Shown: piece after piece, positions 1-7,733 of the stretch
Layout: every line of letters starts with the position of its first letter
Position numbering within the stretch: position 1 is the stretch's first letter
Source of the DNA: Pseudooceanicola marinus
GTDB lineage: Bacteria > Pseudomonadota > Alphaproteobacteria > Rhodobacterales > Rhodobacteraceae
Length of the DNA: 64,000 nt
Direction of reading: 5' to 3'
Assembly (NCBI RefSeq): GCF_002786295.1
Contig: NZ_PGTC01000017.1
Coordinates: forward strand, 1 to 64,000
Translations under genes and position numbers: made by a program
The notes under the pieces: generated by a model
Seen by the model: the letters and a program-made list of their open reading frames with translations, nothing else
Told to the model about the DNA's origin: nothing
The model's database searches: none

Positions 1-2
1 AG

Positions 3-572
3 ACGAAGCGGGACCGGGTGCGCCGGCTGTTGCTGGGGCCGCTGGAGGGGATCGGGTTCCGCTTCCCGAAGGCGGTGGAGCCGGAGGAGGGCCGCAAGCG
101 CCTCGACCGGCTGGCGGACGAGCTGGGCTACATGAGCGACGCCAACCTGCGGCGGCTGTTCGAGGCGATGCGCTCGAAGGGCGAGGGGAGGGCCCGGGAC
201 TTCTGGCCCAGCCATGCGGCCTTCGTGGCTCTGGCGCAGCTGGCGCAGCCGCGGCCTCTCGAAGAAATGCCTGGCCTCGCCTCCTGGTTCGGCAGCGCGG
301 CCGGGCGCGCCGCACTGGCCGAGGGGCGGCTGGTCGAGGAATACCGCTGGTGGCTGGCGAAACACCGCCCGCCGCTGAACCCGCAGGAACGCCGGATCAT
401 CGCGGACAGGGCAGGGGCCGCGCAGTCGAAGGTCGCCCGCCTGCGCGAGCGCCTTGGCCTGCGTCTGCCGGTGGATGCCACGGATCGGGAATGGCTCCAC
501 GCCTATGAGACGCACCAGGACGCCGCGCGCGAGCTGGTGCGGCGCGGCCAGGCGCAGGGAGAGGCAGCATGA
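3..572 (+). CDS. Hypothetical protein, 5' end probably outside the window
   Basis: I do not recognise this gene. The frame is open to the left edge, so the start may lie outside the window; the first start codon inside is GTG at 18. The visible product (about 185 aa) is rich in Arg, Ala and Leu, with a central segment containing FWPSHAAFVALAQL and a charged helical C-terminus. No membrane segment or catalytic motif is apparent. It overlaps the next gene by four bases (ATGA), so the two are translationally coupled. The small, basic, tightly packed style suits a prophage or phage-derived module, but this is inferred from context only. Confidence 0.6.
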   Translation, partial: TKRDRVRRLLLGPLEGIGFRFPKAVEPEEGRKRLDRLADELGYMSDANLRRLFEAMRSKGEGRARDFWPSHAAFVALAQLAQPRPLEEMPGLASWFGSAAGRAALAEGRLVEEYRWWLAKHRPPLNPQERRIIADRAGAAQSKVARLRERLGLRLPVDATDREWLHAYETHQDAARELVRRGQAQGEAA

Positions 573-1246
573 CCATGGCCCTCCGACACCGCCCCCGGGG
601 CCTGAGCAGCGCCTCCCCACGCGAAGTGACGATCCTGCAGCTGCTCGACTGGGCCTTCCAGAAGGAGAAGATCCGCATCGACTTCGACCAGGGCGCCACT
701 GAGCGGCCGCAGGGGGCGCTCAAGGGCTACGGCATGGAACACATCCTGATGCGGCAGGCGGAGCTTGGCTGCCGGGTTCAGGGCGGGGGAACGTCTGAGC
801 CGCACCCTGACGCAGACGCGGTGGCCGATGCCTTGGCGCAGCTGCCCGAGGGCGTTGGTGGCCGCCGCATGGCGCTGGTGATCGCGGATCTCTGCCGGGC
901 CGGCGAAACCTTGGGCTGGGGCTCGGACCTCGCGCCGCAGGTCCAGCCCATCGACTGGAAGCAGACGAAGCATGGGCGCTTCGCCGTCACCGAGACCTGC
1001 GGCAAGGCGCGCTACACCAGCCGCGGCAGGGTCCGCGAGGTGGATCTGCGCTGCTGCCCGATCACCATCGAGAACCACCCGCGGGACCAGGCGCGGGCGC
1101 GGCGGGACTATCTGCTGTGGTGGGCGGCGCTGAAAGAGCTCCGCGACACCTTCCGGATCTACGGCGGGCTGACCGCGCACCAGATCACCGAGGCGCTGCC
1201 GCCGATGAAGCCCTGGGAGGGGGAGAGGGCCAGGCGGGCGGCTTGA
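569..1246 (+). CDS. Hypothetical protein (phage-like context)
   Basis: The 225-aa product starts at an ATG that overlaps the stop of the upstream gene. It has a basic N-terminus, a Cys pair near residues 172-173 (VDLRCCPITIENH) and a Trp-rich helical stretch near residue 190 (LLWWAALKELRDTF). No family is recognised with confidence. High GC and the ATGA overlap say it is a real, co-transcribed gene. A hairpin follows it at 1277-1302. Phage-derived origin is possible, but no structural, portal, integrase or lysis gene is present to support it. Confidence 0.6.
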   Translation: MTMALRHRPRGLSSASPREVTILQLLDWAFQKEKIRIDFDQGATERPQGALKGYGMEHILMRQAELGCRVQGGGTSEPHPDADAVADALAQLPEGVGGRRMALVIADLCRAGETLGWGSDLAPQVQPIDWKQTKHGRFAVTETCGKARYTSRGRVREVDLRCCPITIENHPRDQARARRDYLLWWAALKELRDTFRIYGGLTAHQITEALPPMKPWEGERARRAA

Positions 1247-1276
1247 GGCGAGCCTGACACCAATTGGAGCCGAGAA

Positions 1277-1310
1277 AGGGCCGGGGTGGAAGCCTCGGCC
1301 CTCTCTCTTC
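1277..1310 (+). terminator. Probable rho-independent terminator
   Basis: AGGGCCG at 1277-1283 pairs with CGGCCCT at 1296-1302 and is followed by a pyrimidine run (CTCTCTTC). It sits 30 bases after the stop of the preceding hypothetical gene and would end that transcript. Confidence 0.55.
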
Positions 1311-1451
1311 GCAGGTCAGGCCGAAGAGGCTTCCAGGTTGATGCAGGCGTCCAAGGCCTCGTGAAGCCAACAGGGTCTCCGGCCCGTTACAGAGTTCTTT
1401 CGGAGGTCGCCCCACGCGAAGCGCAGTGCATCTGCGCTCAAGCCAAGATTA

Positions 1452-2198
1452 TCAACCGTTGATCGCCTCGAATGCGGCTGCATGGCGACCTTCGGCCTCG
1501 GCCTTTCGCTGGAAGGCGACGCGGCTTACGAGGATCTCGTCTGGGATATCTTCACGCGACAGGATGTCCATGACTTCGGCCGTGAAGTCTTCCAGAGGCA
1601 TGGCCGCGGTCTGTTGCGACTGGCCGGGGGTCAGTTCGGTTGCAACAAGCGGCGGGGCGATCTCGTGCACGGCCACTGAGGTATTGCGCAGCTGATGCCT
1701 GAGCGACTGGGTCCAGGAATGGATGGCGGCTTTCGTGGCGGAGTAGACCGGGTTGGCAGCCTTCGGAACGAAGGCCAGTCCCGAAGATACCGTGAGCAGC
1801 GCCGCTGTGGGTCGGGTCTGTAAATGCGGCAGAAATGCTGCGGCCAGGTGAACTGGCGCGGTCAGGTTTGTCGCGATCGTGCGTTCGGCCACGTCAAGAT
1901 CGACGGGGTCTGCCGTGTAGTCCTCGCTCTCCATGATGCCGGCGTTGAGAATGACCGTGTCGAGCTCGGGATGTTCGGCCACGACCATTGGCGGGAAGGC
2001 GGCAAGCGCGTCGCGATCCGTCACGTCAAGGACGTAGCCGACCATGCCTGGGTTCTCGTCCAGCACAGCCTGCAGGCTGTCCGGTTTGCGACCGGTGATG
2101 ATGATGCGATTGCCCTTGGCTTGAAGATCCCGGGCAAGGGCCTGACCAATACCGGAATTGCCACCGGTGATCAGGATCGTGCGATGTGTCAGAGCCAT
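1452..2198 (-). CDS. Short-chain dehydrogenase/reductase (DltE-like SDR)
   Basis: A classical SDR of 248 aa, the usual length, predicted to be a cytosolic NAD(P)-dependent oxidoreductase. The dinucleotide motif TGGNSGIG is at residues 11-18, NAG at 85-87, the catalytic Ser near 139, and YSATK gives the Tyr152/Lys156 pair. Overall it resembles the DltE-like SDR group; the substrate is unknown. The start at 2198 was chosen over an upstream in-frame start because MALTHRTILITGG begins directly at the first Rossmann strand and an AAGGA ribosome site precedes it. It is divergent from an HxlR regulator, which very likely controls it. Confidence 0.88.
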   Translation of the reverse strand: MALTHRTILITGGNSGIGQALARDLQAKGNRIIITGRKPDSLQAVLDENPGMVGYVLDVTDRDALAAFPPMVVAEHPELDTVILNAGIMESEDYTADPVDLDVAERTIATNLTAPVHLAAAFLPHLQTRPTAALLTVSSGLAFVPKAANPVYSATKAAIHSWTQSLRHQLRNTSVAVHEIAPPLVATELTPGQSQQTAAMPLEDFTAEVMDILSREDIPDEILVSRVAFQRKAEAEGRHAAAFEAING

Positions 2199-2254
2199 TT
2201 CGTCTTGTCCTTCTGAAAAACTGGCCCTTACATGTCTGTCACGCTGCCAGCTGG

Positions 2255-2292
2255 AAAGTAGGCACCCAAAAGATTTATACTTACCCAAAAGA
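2255..2292. promoter_or_regulatory. Candidate HxlR operator between divergent genes
   Basis: In the 98-bp gap between the SDR and HxlR genes, the 10-mer ACCCAAAAGA occurs twice in direct orientation (2264-2273 and 2283-2292, 19 bp apart). AAGTA (2256-2260) and TACTT (2278-2282) form an inverted repeat around the first copy. HxlR proteins usually repress their own gene and a divergent oxidoreductase, so this is the natural place for the operator. Assignment is by position and symmetry only. Confidence 0.45.
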
Positions 2293-2296
2293 GAGT

Positions 2297-2713
2297 ATGA
2301 AGCCGATGACAGACCGTTCGTTGCGGCAGGAGCTGCAGGATACTGGCCCAACCGACCCCGCCGTGGACCGTCTCGTCGAAGAGGTCATCGGCAGGGTCGC
2401 CGACAAATGGACGATGCTGTTGATCGAAATCCTCACGGAGCGGGAGTGCTGCCGTTTCGGCGAGCTTTCCCGGGCCTGCACGGGGATCAGCCAGAAGATG
2501 CTGACGCAGACGCTGCGCGCAATGGAGCGCGACGGCTTCGTGACCCGAACAGTCTATCCGGTCGTGCCTCCGAAGGTGGAATATCGGCTGACTGACCTTG
2601 GCCTTGGTCTGAGTAAGGCTTTCTGCGGCGTCTGGCTTTGGGCAGAAGCGAACTTTGATAAAGTGGAATGCGCGCGGCGCGACTACGCGGCAAGGAACGC
2701 TGACGAAGGCTGA
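2297..2713 (+). CDS. HxlR-family winged-helix transcriptional regulator
   Basis: A 138-aa MarR-like winged helix regulator of the HxlR type. Visible are the typical entry helix VADKWTMLLIEIL (about residues 35-47), the recognition region GISQKMLTQTLRAMERDG and a wing VEYRLTDLG. The start at 2297 (MKPMTDRS) has a GAGAG ribosome site; longer in-frame starts run into the divergent promoter. It contains several Cys residues (two adjacent in ECCRFGEL), so thiol or quinone sensing is possible, as in the QorR/HypR branch, but this is speculative. It is divergent from the SDR gene, its probable target. Confidence 0.88.
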   Translation: MKPMTDRSLRQELQDTGPTDPAVDRLVEEVIGRVADKWTMLLIEILTERECCRFGELSRACTGISQKMLTQTLRAMERDGFVTRTVYPVVPPKVEYRLTDLGLGLSKAFCGVWLWAEANFDKVECARRDYAARNADEG

Positions 2714-3098
2714 TCCGCTCGGGGTACTTACGAGGCGCACGGCAACGCGGTGACCAACCACGACGCCAAGCGACCTCGACGCTTTCGTCCCTTTGCTGCC
2801 GTTCGTGCTGGGCGCGGCGGATGACCGGTTCCAGCCCTTCCACGACATTCATGCAGGCCGCAGCATGACGCCAGGCGCCGACACGAAGGGCGGGAAGCGG
2901 AAGTTCGCTGCGGGCGCGAACGCAACCGGAATTAACCGCGGAAGCGGACATTCGGCCAGGCTTTCGAGACGTGAGCAGTAATATTCGACGCGAAAGACGT
3001 GAAGCGGAAGTTGGCTGGGATGAAGACGAAAGTGACGCCGGAATAGCGTGACAGAGAGTCAGTCCGCAGAGCTTCCCAAAAGTTGCCTATCTTTAGCT
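2714..3098. other. Gene-free stretch with dispersed repeat
   Basis: About 385 bp without a convincing gene. It holds one copy of the dispersed repeat family (2836-2911). The remaining bases show no clear promoter or hairpin. It marks the change from high-GC sequence on the left to the lower-GC accessory patch on the right. Confidence 0.5.
2836..2911 (+). repeat. Dispersed intergenic repeat, copy 1
   Basis: This copy shares long near-identical blocks with the reverse complement of 24239-24316: both contain CGACACGAAGGGCGGGAAGC and AGTTCGCTGC in the same order and spacing. A diverged copy is at 5863-5932 (reverse orientation) and related sequence is at 15882-15996. It lies between genes and has no coding potential I would trust. 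Confidence 0.7.
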
Positions 3099-5273
3099 TT
3101 ACCGACGAGCTTCTCTTACTGGCGGTCCATGCCGTTCCCGCAATTCCTTGTCTAACTTGAACATGTCAAGAATGTATGACGAGAAAATGAGATCGCGGGA
3201 TCCGATTGAGTAGCGCCACGATCGGGTGTCGAGCGCCGCCAACTGGTCGGAGGCGATGGACTTGTTACCAAGATAGTCGGTGAGATCGGCAGTCTGGAAA
3301 TCGGACCCGAGCCAGAATGACAGACTTTCTTCTTCCGGCCCTTTTCTCGCGACGATGCGTCCGCTTGTCAGCACATTGATCAGTTCGTGTGCTTGCCGGA
3401 TCGGGTGCCCGTTGAGACTGGCTCCGTGGAACACCCGATTTGCTATGACGATGCCTGTGTGAACCACGCATTCTGAATTGGCCTTCCAGCCGAGTCTTTT
3501 GAATAGCTTTGACTGGTTTGCGGGGTCCGCAAAAATGTCCCGCCGTATGTCGAGTTGCTTCCGGGCCTTGCGGATATGTTCCCAACTGTTACGCGTCTCA
3601 TGGACAGACACAGGGTGATAAGCATTCTTGCATTCGAGAAGGATGAGCGCGTCATCGCGTCTTGCGACGATATCCAGCTCGGGACTCTGCCCGGCGACTT
3701 TCACCGTTAAGTCGCTTTCGACCTCGAACCCTGCGGAGCGGAGCGCTTCGGTGACAGAGTGGACCATGAGGTCCTTCGAACCGATCGCTGCTGACCGGAG
3801 GCCGTTGGCGACGATGGTGTTGCGGACGAGGTTGGAGACCGCCACCACATGCGGGGCGATCACGTAGTAGCCACCGGCGTCTACAAATGGACGGTATTGG
3901 AGATCGAGATGCCCATCTCCAGGAACCATCTTCAAAAGCTCGATAACTTCACGCGCCTTGTCCTCGTTGCCGAGGATTAGCTGCATATGCTCAACCATCG
4001 CATCGTGCGAAATAGCCAAGAGTGTCGAAGTCAAAGTCAACTCTTCGCGCTCGACTGGGTCTTGGATGTCTGCCAGTCGACGCTGGTACGCGCAACTTAT
4101 GAAATTGAAGTAGCGCTGCACCTTGAGGACGTCCAGCGATGAGATTCGGTCTGTGATAGGGAAGACAAGGTCATCGAACGTTCCGAAGTAGTCGACGTCC
4201 AGTTCCATGAGCATCTGGATCTCATCGCGAAACAGCTCATCGTTTGCGAACCAGGCATTGAATACTACCGGGATCGCAGGCATCAGCAGAACCAAGCGTC
4301 TTATGGGATGATCTTTAATCTCAAGAAGATTGTCGAAGCTGCCACGGTCAAACCCCGTGTCTATCAGCGTTCGGATGGAGATTGGCTTATCTGCTTCCTG
4401 CAGGTGGAACTGCCGAATTAAAGCTTGCGTCCGCTGCTGTATGAAGCCAAGGCGCACCGCACGCTCGACATCCGGATCCATTGAGGAGATCGTGACCTCC
4501 CCCCCTTCGCGGTCCGCACGGTATGGCAACCCATCGATGAGTTGCTCCGCCTCCCTGAATTTCGCAAGCCGAATTGCGGCGACCAACAGTCGTTCGTAGA
4601 CGAGCGCATTCTTCCCCGCGGCATCGGTATCCACATGTGCGAAGGACATACCATCGACCGGGAACATCGACGCGTAGATATGTAATACGAATGAGGCAGC
4701 CTCGGCGTACTCCTCGGACGAATAGCGACGACCATCCAGCGAACTGGCTTCATGGTCGTTAAACCACCCTTGATAAAAAAGGCTGTTAACTTTGACGAAG
4801 ACGGTTTTCAGCACCACTGATCTACGCGCCCGTACTGTCGCCTCGATCTCATTTTTCAGCGTCAGGGCGTTTCCCGCAATGCGTGACAGCGCCTCAACCG
4901 ATTCAAGATAAACGATACGATCCGGCGACATGGCGAAAACGTCACGGACGCCTAGTACCGCCTTCGCGATCCTGCCGATCAGGGAACCTCTGTATTCGTA
5001 TCGTGACGCACGGAGCACGCCATTGCGCCGCATACAGGAAATCGCGTGATCAGGATCGAGGAAGATCATCGCCATAGCGGTCGCTATCGCCTCACTCGGC
5101 CGATTTTCAGCTAAGTGCTTATTAAGAACAGATACATGCGCCTTAACGTCTGCCGAAAGCGCCTTTGTCACTGGATGTCTCTCCTCATTTCGGAGCAGCG
5201 ACACCATGGAAGCTTGAGTCTTGACCGAAAGCAGGCGGCTTACGAGGTCAGAGACTAACGATGCCTTGATCAT
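3099..5273 (-). CDS. Large uncharacterised protein with C-terminal PD-(D/E)XK-like nuclease motif
   Basis: A 724-aa soluble protein that I cannot assign to a named family. The first two thirds are helical and repeat-like without obvious motifs. Near residues 532-548 there is an ELD...ECK pattern (Asp in ELDIVARR, then LLECKNA), the metal-binding signature of PD-(D/E)XK nucleases, followed by conserved-looking helices. The start at 5273 has a good AGAGGG site. GC content and codon use are clearly lower than in the flanking core genes and repeat copies lie on both sides, suggesting horizontal transfer. It stands alone, with no methyltransferase or helicase beside it. A DNA-targeting defence role is plausible but unproven. 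Confidence 0.72.
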   Translation of the reverse strand: MIKASLVSDLVSRLLSVKTQASMVSLLRNEERHPVTKALSADVKAHVSVLNKHLAENRPSEAIATAMAMIFLDPDHAISCMRRNGVLRASRYEYRGSLIGRIAKAVLGVRDVFAMSPDRIVYLESVEALSRIAGNALTLKNEIEATVRARRSVVLKTVFVKVNSLFYQGWFNDHEASSLDGRRYSSEEYAEAASFVLHIYASMFPVDGMSFAHVDTDAAGKNALVYERLLVAAIRLAKFREAEQLIDGLPYRADREGGEVTISSMDPDVERAVRLGFIQQRTQALIRQFHLQEADKPISIRTLIDTGFDRGSFDNLLEIKDHPIRRLVLLMPAIPVVFNAWFANDELFRDEIQMLMELDVDYFGTFDDLVFPITDRISSLDVLKVQRYFNFISCAYQRRLADIQDPVEREELTLTSTLLAISHDAMVEHMQLILGNEDKAREVIELLKMVPGDGHLDLQYRPFVDAGGYYVIAPHVVAVSNLVRNTIVANGLRSAAIGSKDLMVHSVTEALRSAGFEVESDLTVKVAGQSPELDIVARRDDALILLECKNAYHPVSVHETRNSWEHIRKARKQLDIRRDIFADPANQSKLFKRLGWKANSECVVHTGIVIANRVFHGASLNGHPIRQAHELINVLTSGRIVARKGPEEESLSFWLGSDFQTADLTDYLGNKSIASDQLAALDTRSWRYSIGSRDLIFSSYILDMFKLDKELRERHGPPVREARR

Positions 5274-5375
5274 GTTACCCTCTTTGTTTCGGCTAACACC
5301 GCAGACTATATGATGCGTAAATCTATCGCTCGCTAGCCCCTATCAACCTTGGTGCCGAGGCTGCCGGAGGAAATG

Positions 5376-5625
5376 CTACCTACCAAGTCCTTTCGGCGAA
5401 AACGTCAAGTTGCAAATGTAGCTTGCGCAGTATCCGATGCTAAAGTTTCCAATCAGCGAATTGATTTCTTTTCCCGTGGCAAGTCCTCCTATCATTGACA
5501 TCGGCCCAATGCCGAAATTTCCAAGTGCGTAGAGGATGCCGGTCGCCAGAAGCAAAACAGCAATTATCGACTTAAATGTATGACGTTTTCCACACGGCGT
5601 TTCCGCCGAAAAAACTTGTGGTATT
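5376..5625 (-). pseudogene. Possible remnant of a small membrane protein
   Basis: Reading the minus strand from about 5625 to a TAG at 5376-5378 gives about 80 codons without a usable start codon. The translation contains a clear hydrophobic helix (SIIAVLLLATGILYALGNF) followed by a Gly-rich segment and YCASYICNLTF. Protein-like composition and low GC match the neighbouring 724-aa gene. It may be a decayed gene or one started at a non-standard codon. Confidence 0.25.
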
Positions 5626-5862
5626 TATATGGGCTCAAAAAGATCACTTTTCAAGTTTCTCCCCAAACGACCGGACTGGTGACCCATGTGTCGGCTCCAG
5701 CTTGAGCTGCGAGTTACCTGAAAGTCCACTATTCCGGGCTGCACCGCAGCGTCGGGCCAACTCGCGAATGGCGGTAAGGGGCCGAAAGCCCCAGGCCGTC
5801 TGGACAATGGCTCGCCCGAGTGCATGTCCGCTTCCTGCGCAAAGCTGCCGTTAGTCTAGGTT

Positions 5863-5932
5863 TGCAGCGAACCTCCACTCTCCACCATTCGTGCCAGTGT
5901 CTAGCGTCATGTCGCGTGGATCACGAATGCAG
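5863..5932 (-). repeat. Dispersed intergenic repeat, diverged copy
   Basis: The reverse complement follows the same order of blocks as the copies at 2836 and 24239: GACATGACGCTAG, then CACGAATGG, then AGGTTCGCTGCA. Identity is visibly lower, as expected for an old copy. Confidence 0.5.
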
Positions 5933-6350
5933 TGGAAAGGCTAAGAGTGAACTTTCGCTGCGCGGTACTTGAGCGTCCGCTCCCGCGCACCTCACCCCCC
6001 GGGGGTACCCTGAAAATCTGGGCGCAATGCTCCTGACCGGTGAGGGGACCGCTGTTTTCGTGCGCGGCTAATTGGAGAAAAAAGCCCACTTGGGAAAGCG
6101 GGTCAAAGCGAAACGAAAGGCGGTGTCTGAGCGCGATTTTCCGATTGCGATGATGTTTGTTGGGGCTCGGTGGTGGAGCGGCGTAGTTGAGCTGGCAGGG
6201 TCTTGTGATGCCACCGGGTCGATCTATGACCCATGCTCAATCTTGCGTGTTCCCTTGGTCTTTGCCGTCCTGACCCTTTGGAATTCCAGCTTGCGCTCTG
6301 CGGCGCGCCCGTCAGGACAGCCCCCAAGTGTTCGTGGCCCATTGCTTGTC

Positions 6351-7658
6351 TTAACCCTCTGCGAGATGCTCGGCCAGGGTGCTGGTCGTATAGCGCTTTC
6401 GGAACAGGCCCGCCTCGGCCAGGCGCGGCACCAGCTGCTCTAGCGTCAGATGCATCGAGCGGGGGGCGCCGCCGGGCACCGCGACAAAGCCGTCGATCGC
6501 CCCGGCCTCGAACCAGTGGGAGATGGTCCGGGCCGCGTCCTCGACCGTGCCGATGATCTGCCAGTGGACCGAAGCCAGCAGCTCGGGCCGCGCCAGAAGG
6601 CCGTTCACCGTCAGATCCTCCTGCGCGATCAGCGCACGCAGCAGCGCCCCGTAGGAGGGGAAGCGCGAGGGCGGCGGCACAGCGGGCAGATCGGCGGAGC
6701 GCACGGGGCGATCCTCGGGCCAGGCGGCCAGGTCAAGGCCCGTCGCCTCGCGCAGCCGGGCCAGCCGGGCGGGGCGGTCGACCCGGGCGTGATTGGCCTC
6801 GAAGAGATCGCGCGCCTCGGCGCGGCTGTCGGCCAGGTAAAGGCTGAGCCCTGGGAGCAGGCGCACGTCCCGGGACGCCCGCCCGGCGGTTTTGGCCGCC
6901 CGCGACAGGGCCTGACGGGCGGCGAGGGCGTCTTGCAGGGTCAGGGTCTGGGCAAAGACCATGTCCGCCATCTGCCCGGCCAGGGCGACCCCGCCCGCCG
7001 AGGCCCCGGCCTGCATCATCGGGATGTGGGGGCCGGGAAAGGCGGGAATGTTCAGCGGACCTTCGATGTCGAAGGCCGCGCCGTGGTGGTCGGCGGGGCG
7101 GATCAGGGCGGTATCTGCGAACTGTCCCGTCGCGCGGTCGATGCGCAGGGCCTCGGCCGGAAAACTTTGCCACAGGGCCTGCATCGCCGCGACAAACTCG
7201 CCGGCCCGGGCATAGCGCTCCGCCGAGCTGGGCATCTCGGTCAGGCCGAAGTTCTGCTGCCCCTGCAAGGCGGTGACGATGTTGCACCCGGCGCGTCCCT
7301 GGCTCATCCAGTGCAGCGACATCAGCTGCCGCGCGGTCAGGTAGGGGTGGCCGAAGGTGGTCGAGATCGTCGGAACCAGCCCGATCCGCGAGGTGCCCTC
7401 CACCAGCGCCGCCATCATCAGCACCGAATCCAGGCTGGCGAAGCCGAAGGAGGTTTCCATCACCGGCACCGGCAGGCTGTGGGTATCGGGTCGGAAGGCG
7501 AAATCGAGATGCGCGGCCTCGGCCCGGCGCGCGATGTCGAGGGCGAACTCGGCCGAGAACAACCCCTCGATCCCGCTGTCGGGCCGCCGCCAGCCTTCAT
7601 CGCGCAGCCAGGTCGGGGCCAGGGACATGCCAATGCACAGGGTGTCACGCAGTTTCAT
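6351..7658 (-). CDS. LLM-class flavin-dependent monooxygenase (NtaA/SnaA/DszA type)
   Basis: A 435-aa bacterial-luciferase-like TIM-barrel monooxygenase of the NtaA/SnaA/DszA subfamily, which uses reduced flavin from a partner reductase. Typical segments are SRIGLVPTISTTFGHPY, SQGRAGCNIVTA, and the late block GPHIPMMQAGASAGG followed by ADMVFA. Members oxidise chelators such as NTA and EDTA, sulfur compounds and other small molecules. It starts at 7658 with an AAGGA site, 76 bp after a TonB-dependent receptor gene on the same strand, so the two are probably one transcript. That pairing suggests the substrate enters through the receptor, for example an iron chelate. No flavin reductase is adjacent, although the siderophore-interacting flavoprotein at 11796 could donate electrons. 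Confidence 0.85.
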   Translation of the reverse strand: MKLRDTLCIGMSLAPTWLRDEGWRRPDSGIEGLFSAEFALDIARRAEAAHLDFAFRPDTHSLPVPVMETSFGFASLDSVLMMAALVEGTSRIGLVPTISTTFGHPYLTARQLMSLHWMSQGRAGCNIVTALQGQQNFGLTEMPSSAERYARAGEFVAAMQALWQSFPAEALRIDRATGQFADTALIRPADHHGAAFDIEGPLNIPAFPGPHIPMMQAGASAGGVALAGQMADMVFAQTLTLQDALAARQALSRAAKTAGRASRDVRLLPGLSLYLADSRAEARDLFEANHARVDRPARLARLREATGLDLAAWPEDRPVRSADLPAVPPPSRFPSYGALLRALIAQEDLTVNGLLARPELLASVHWQIIGTVEDAARTISHWFEAGAIDGFVAVPGGAPRSMHLTLEQLVPRLAEAGLFRKRYTTSTLAEHLAEG

Positions 7659-7733
7659 CGAGGGGATCCTTGCTGATCGCGAAGGGCCGGCCCTTGACAG
7701 GCCGGCCCGGTTTTCTGGTCGTCTGGGCGTCGC

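Larger units (their letters stand above)
5274..6350. other. 1.1-kb gene-poor region
   Basis: No intact gene is convincing here. It holds a possible small membrane-protein remnant on the minus strand (5376-5625) and a diverged dispersed repeat (5863-5932). GC rises from left to right, so the right part returns to core-like composition. The short open frames after 5576 and around 6072-6443 lack ribosome sites, protein-like composition and recognisable motifs. Confidence 0.5.
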
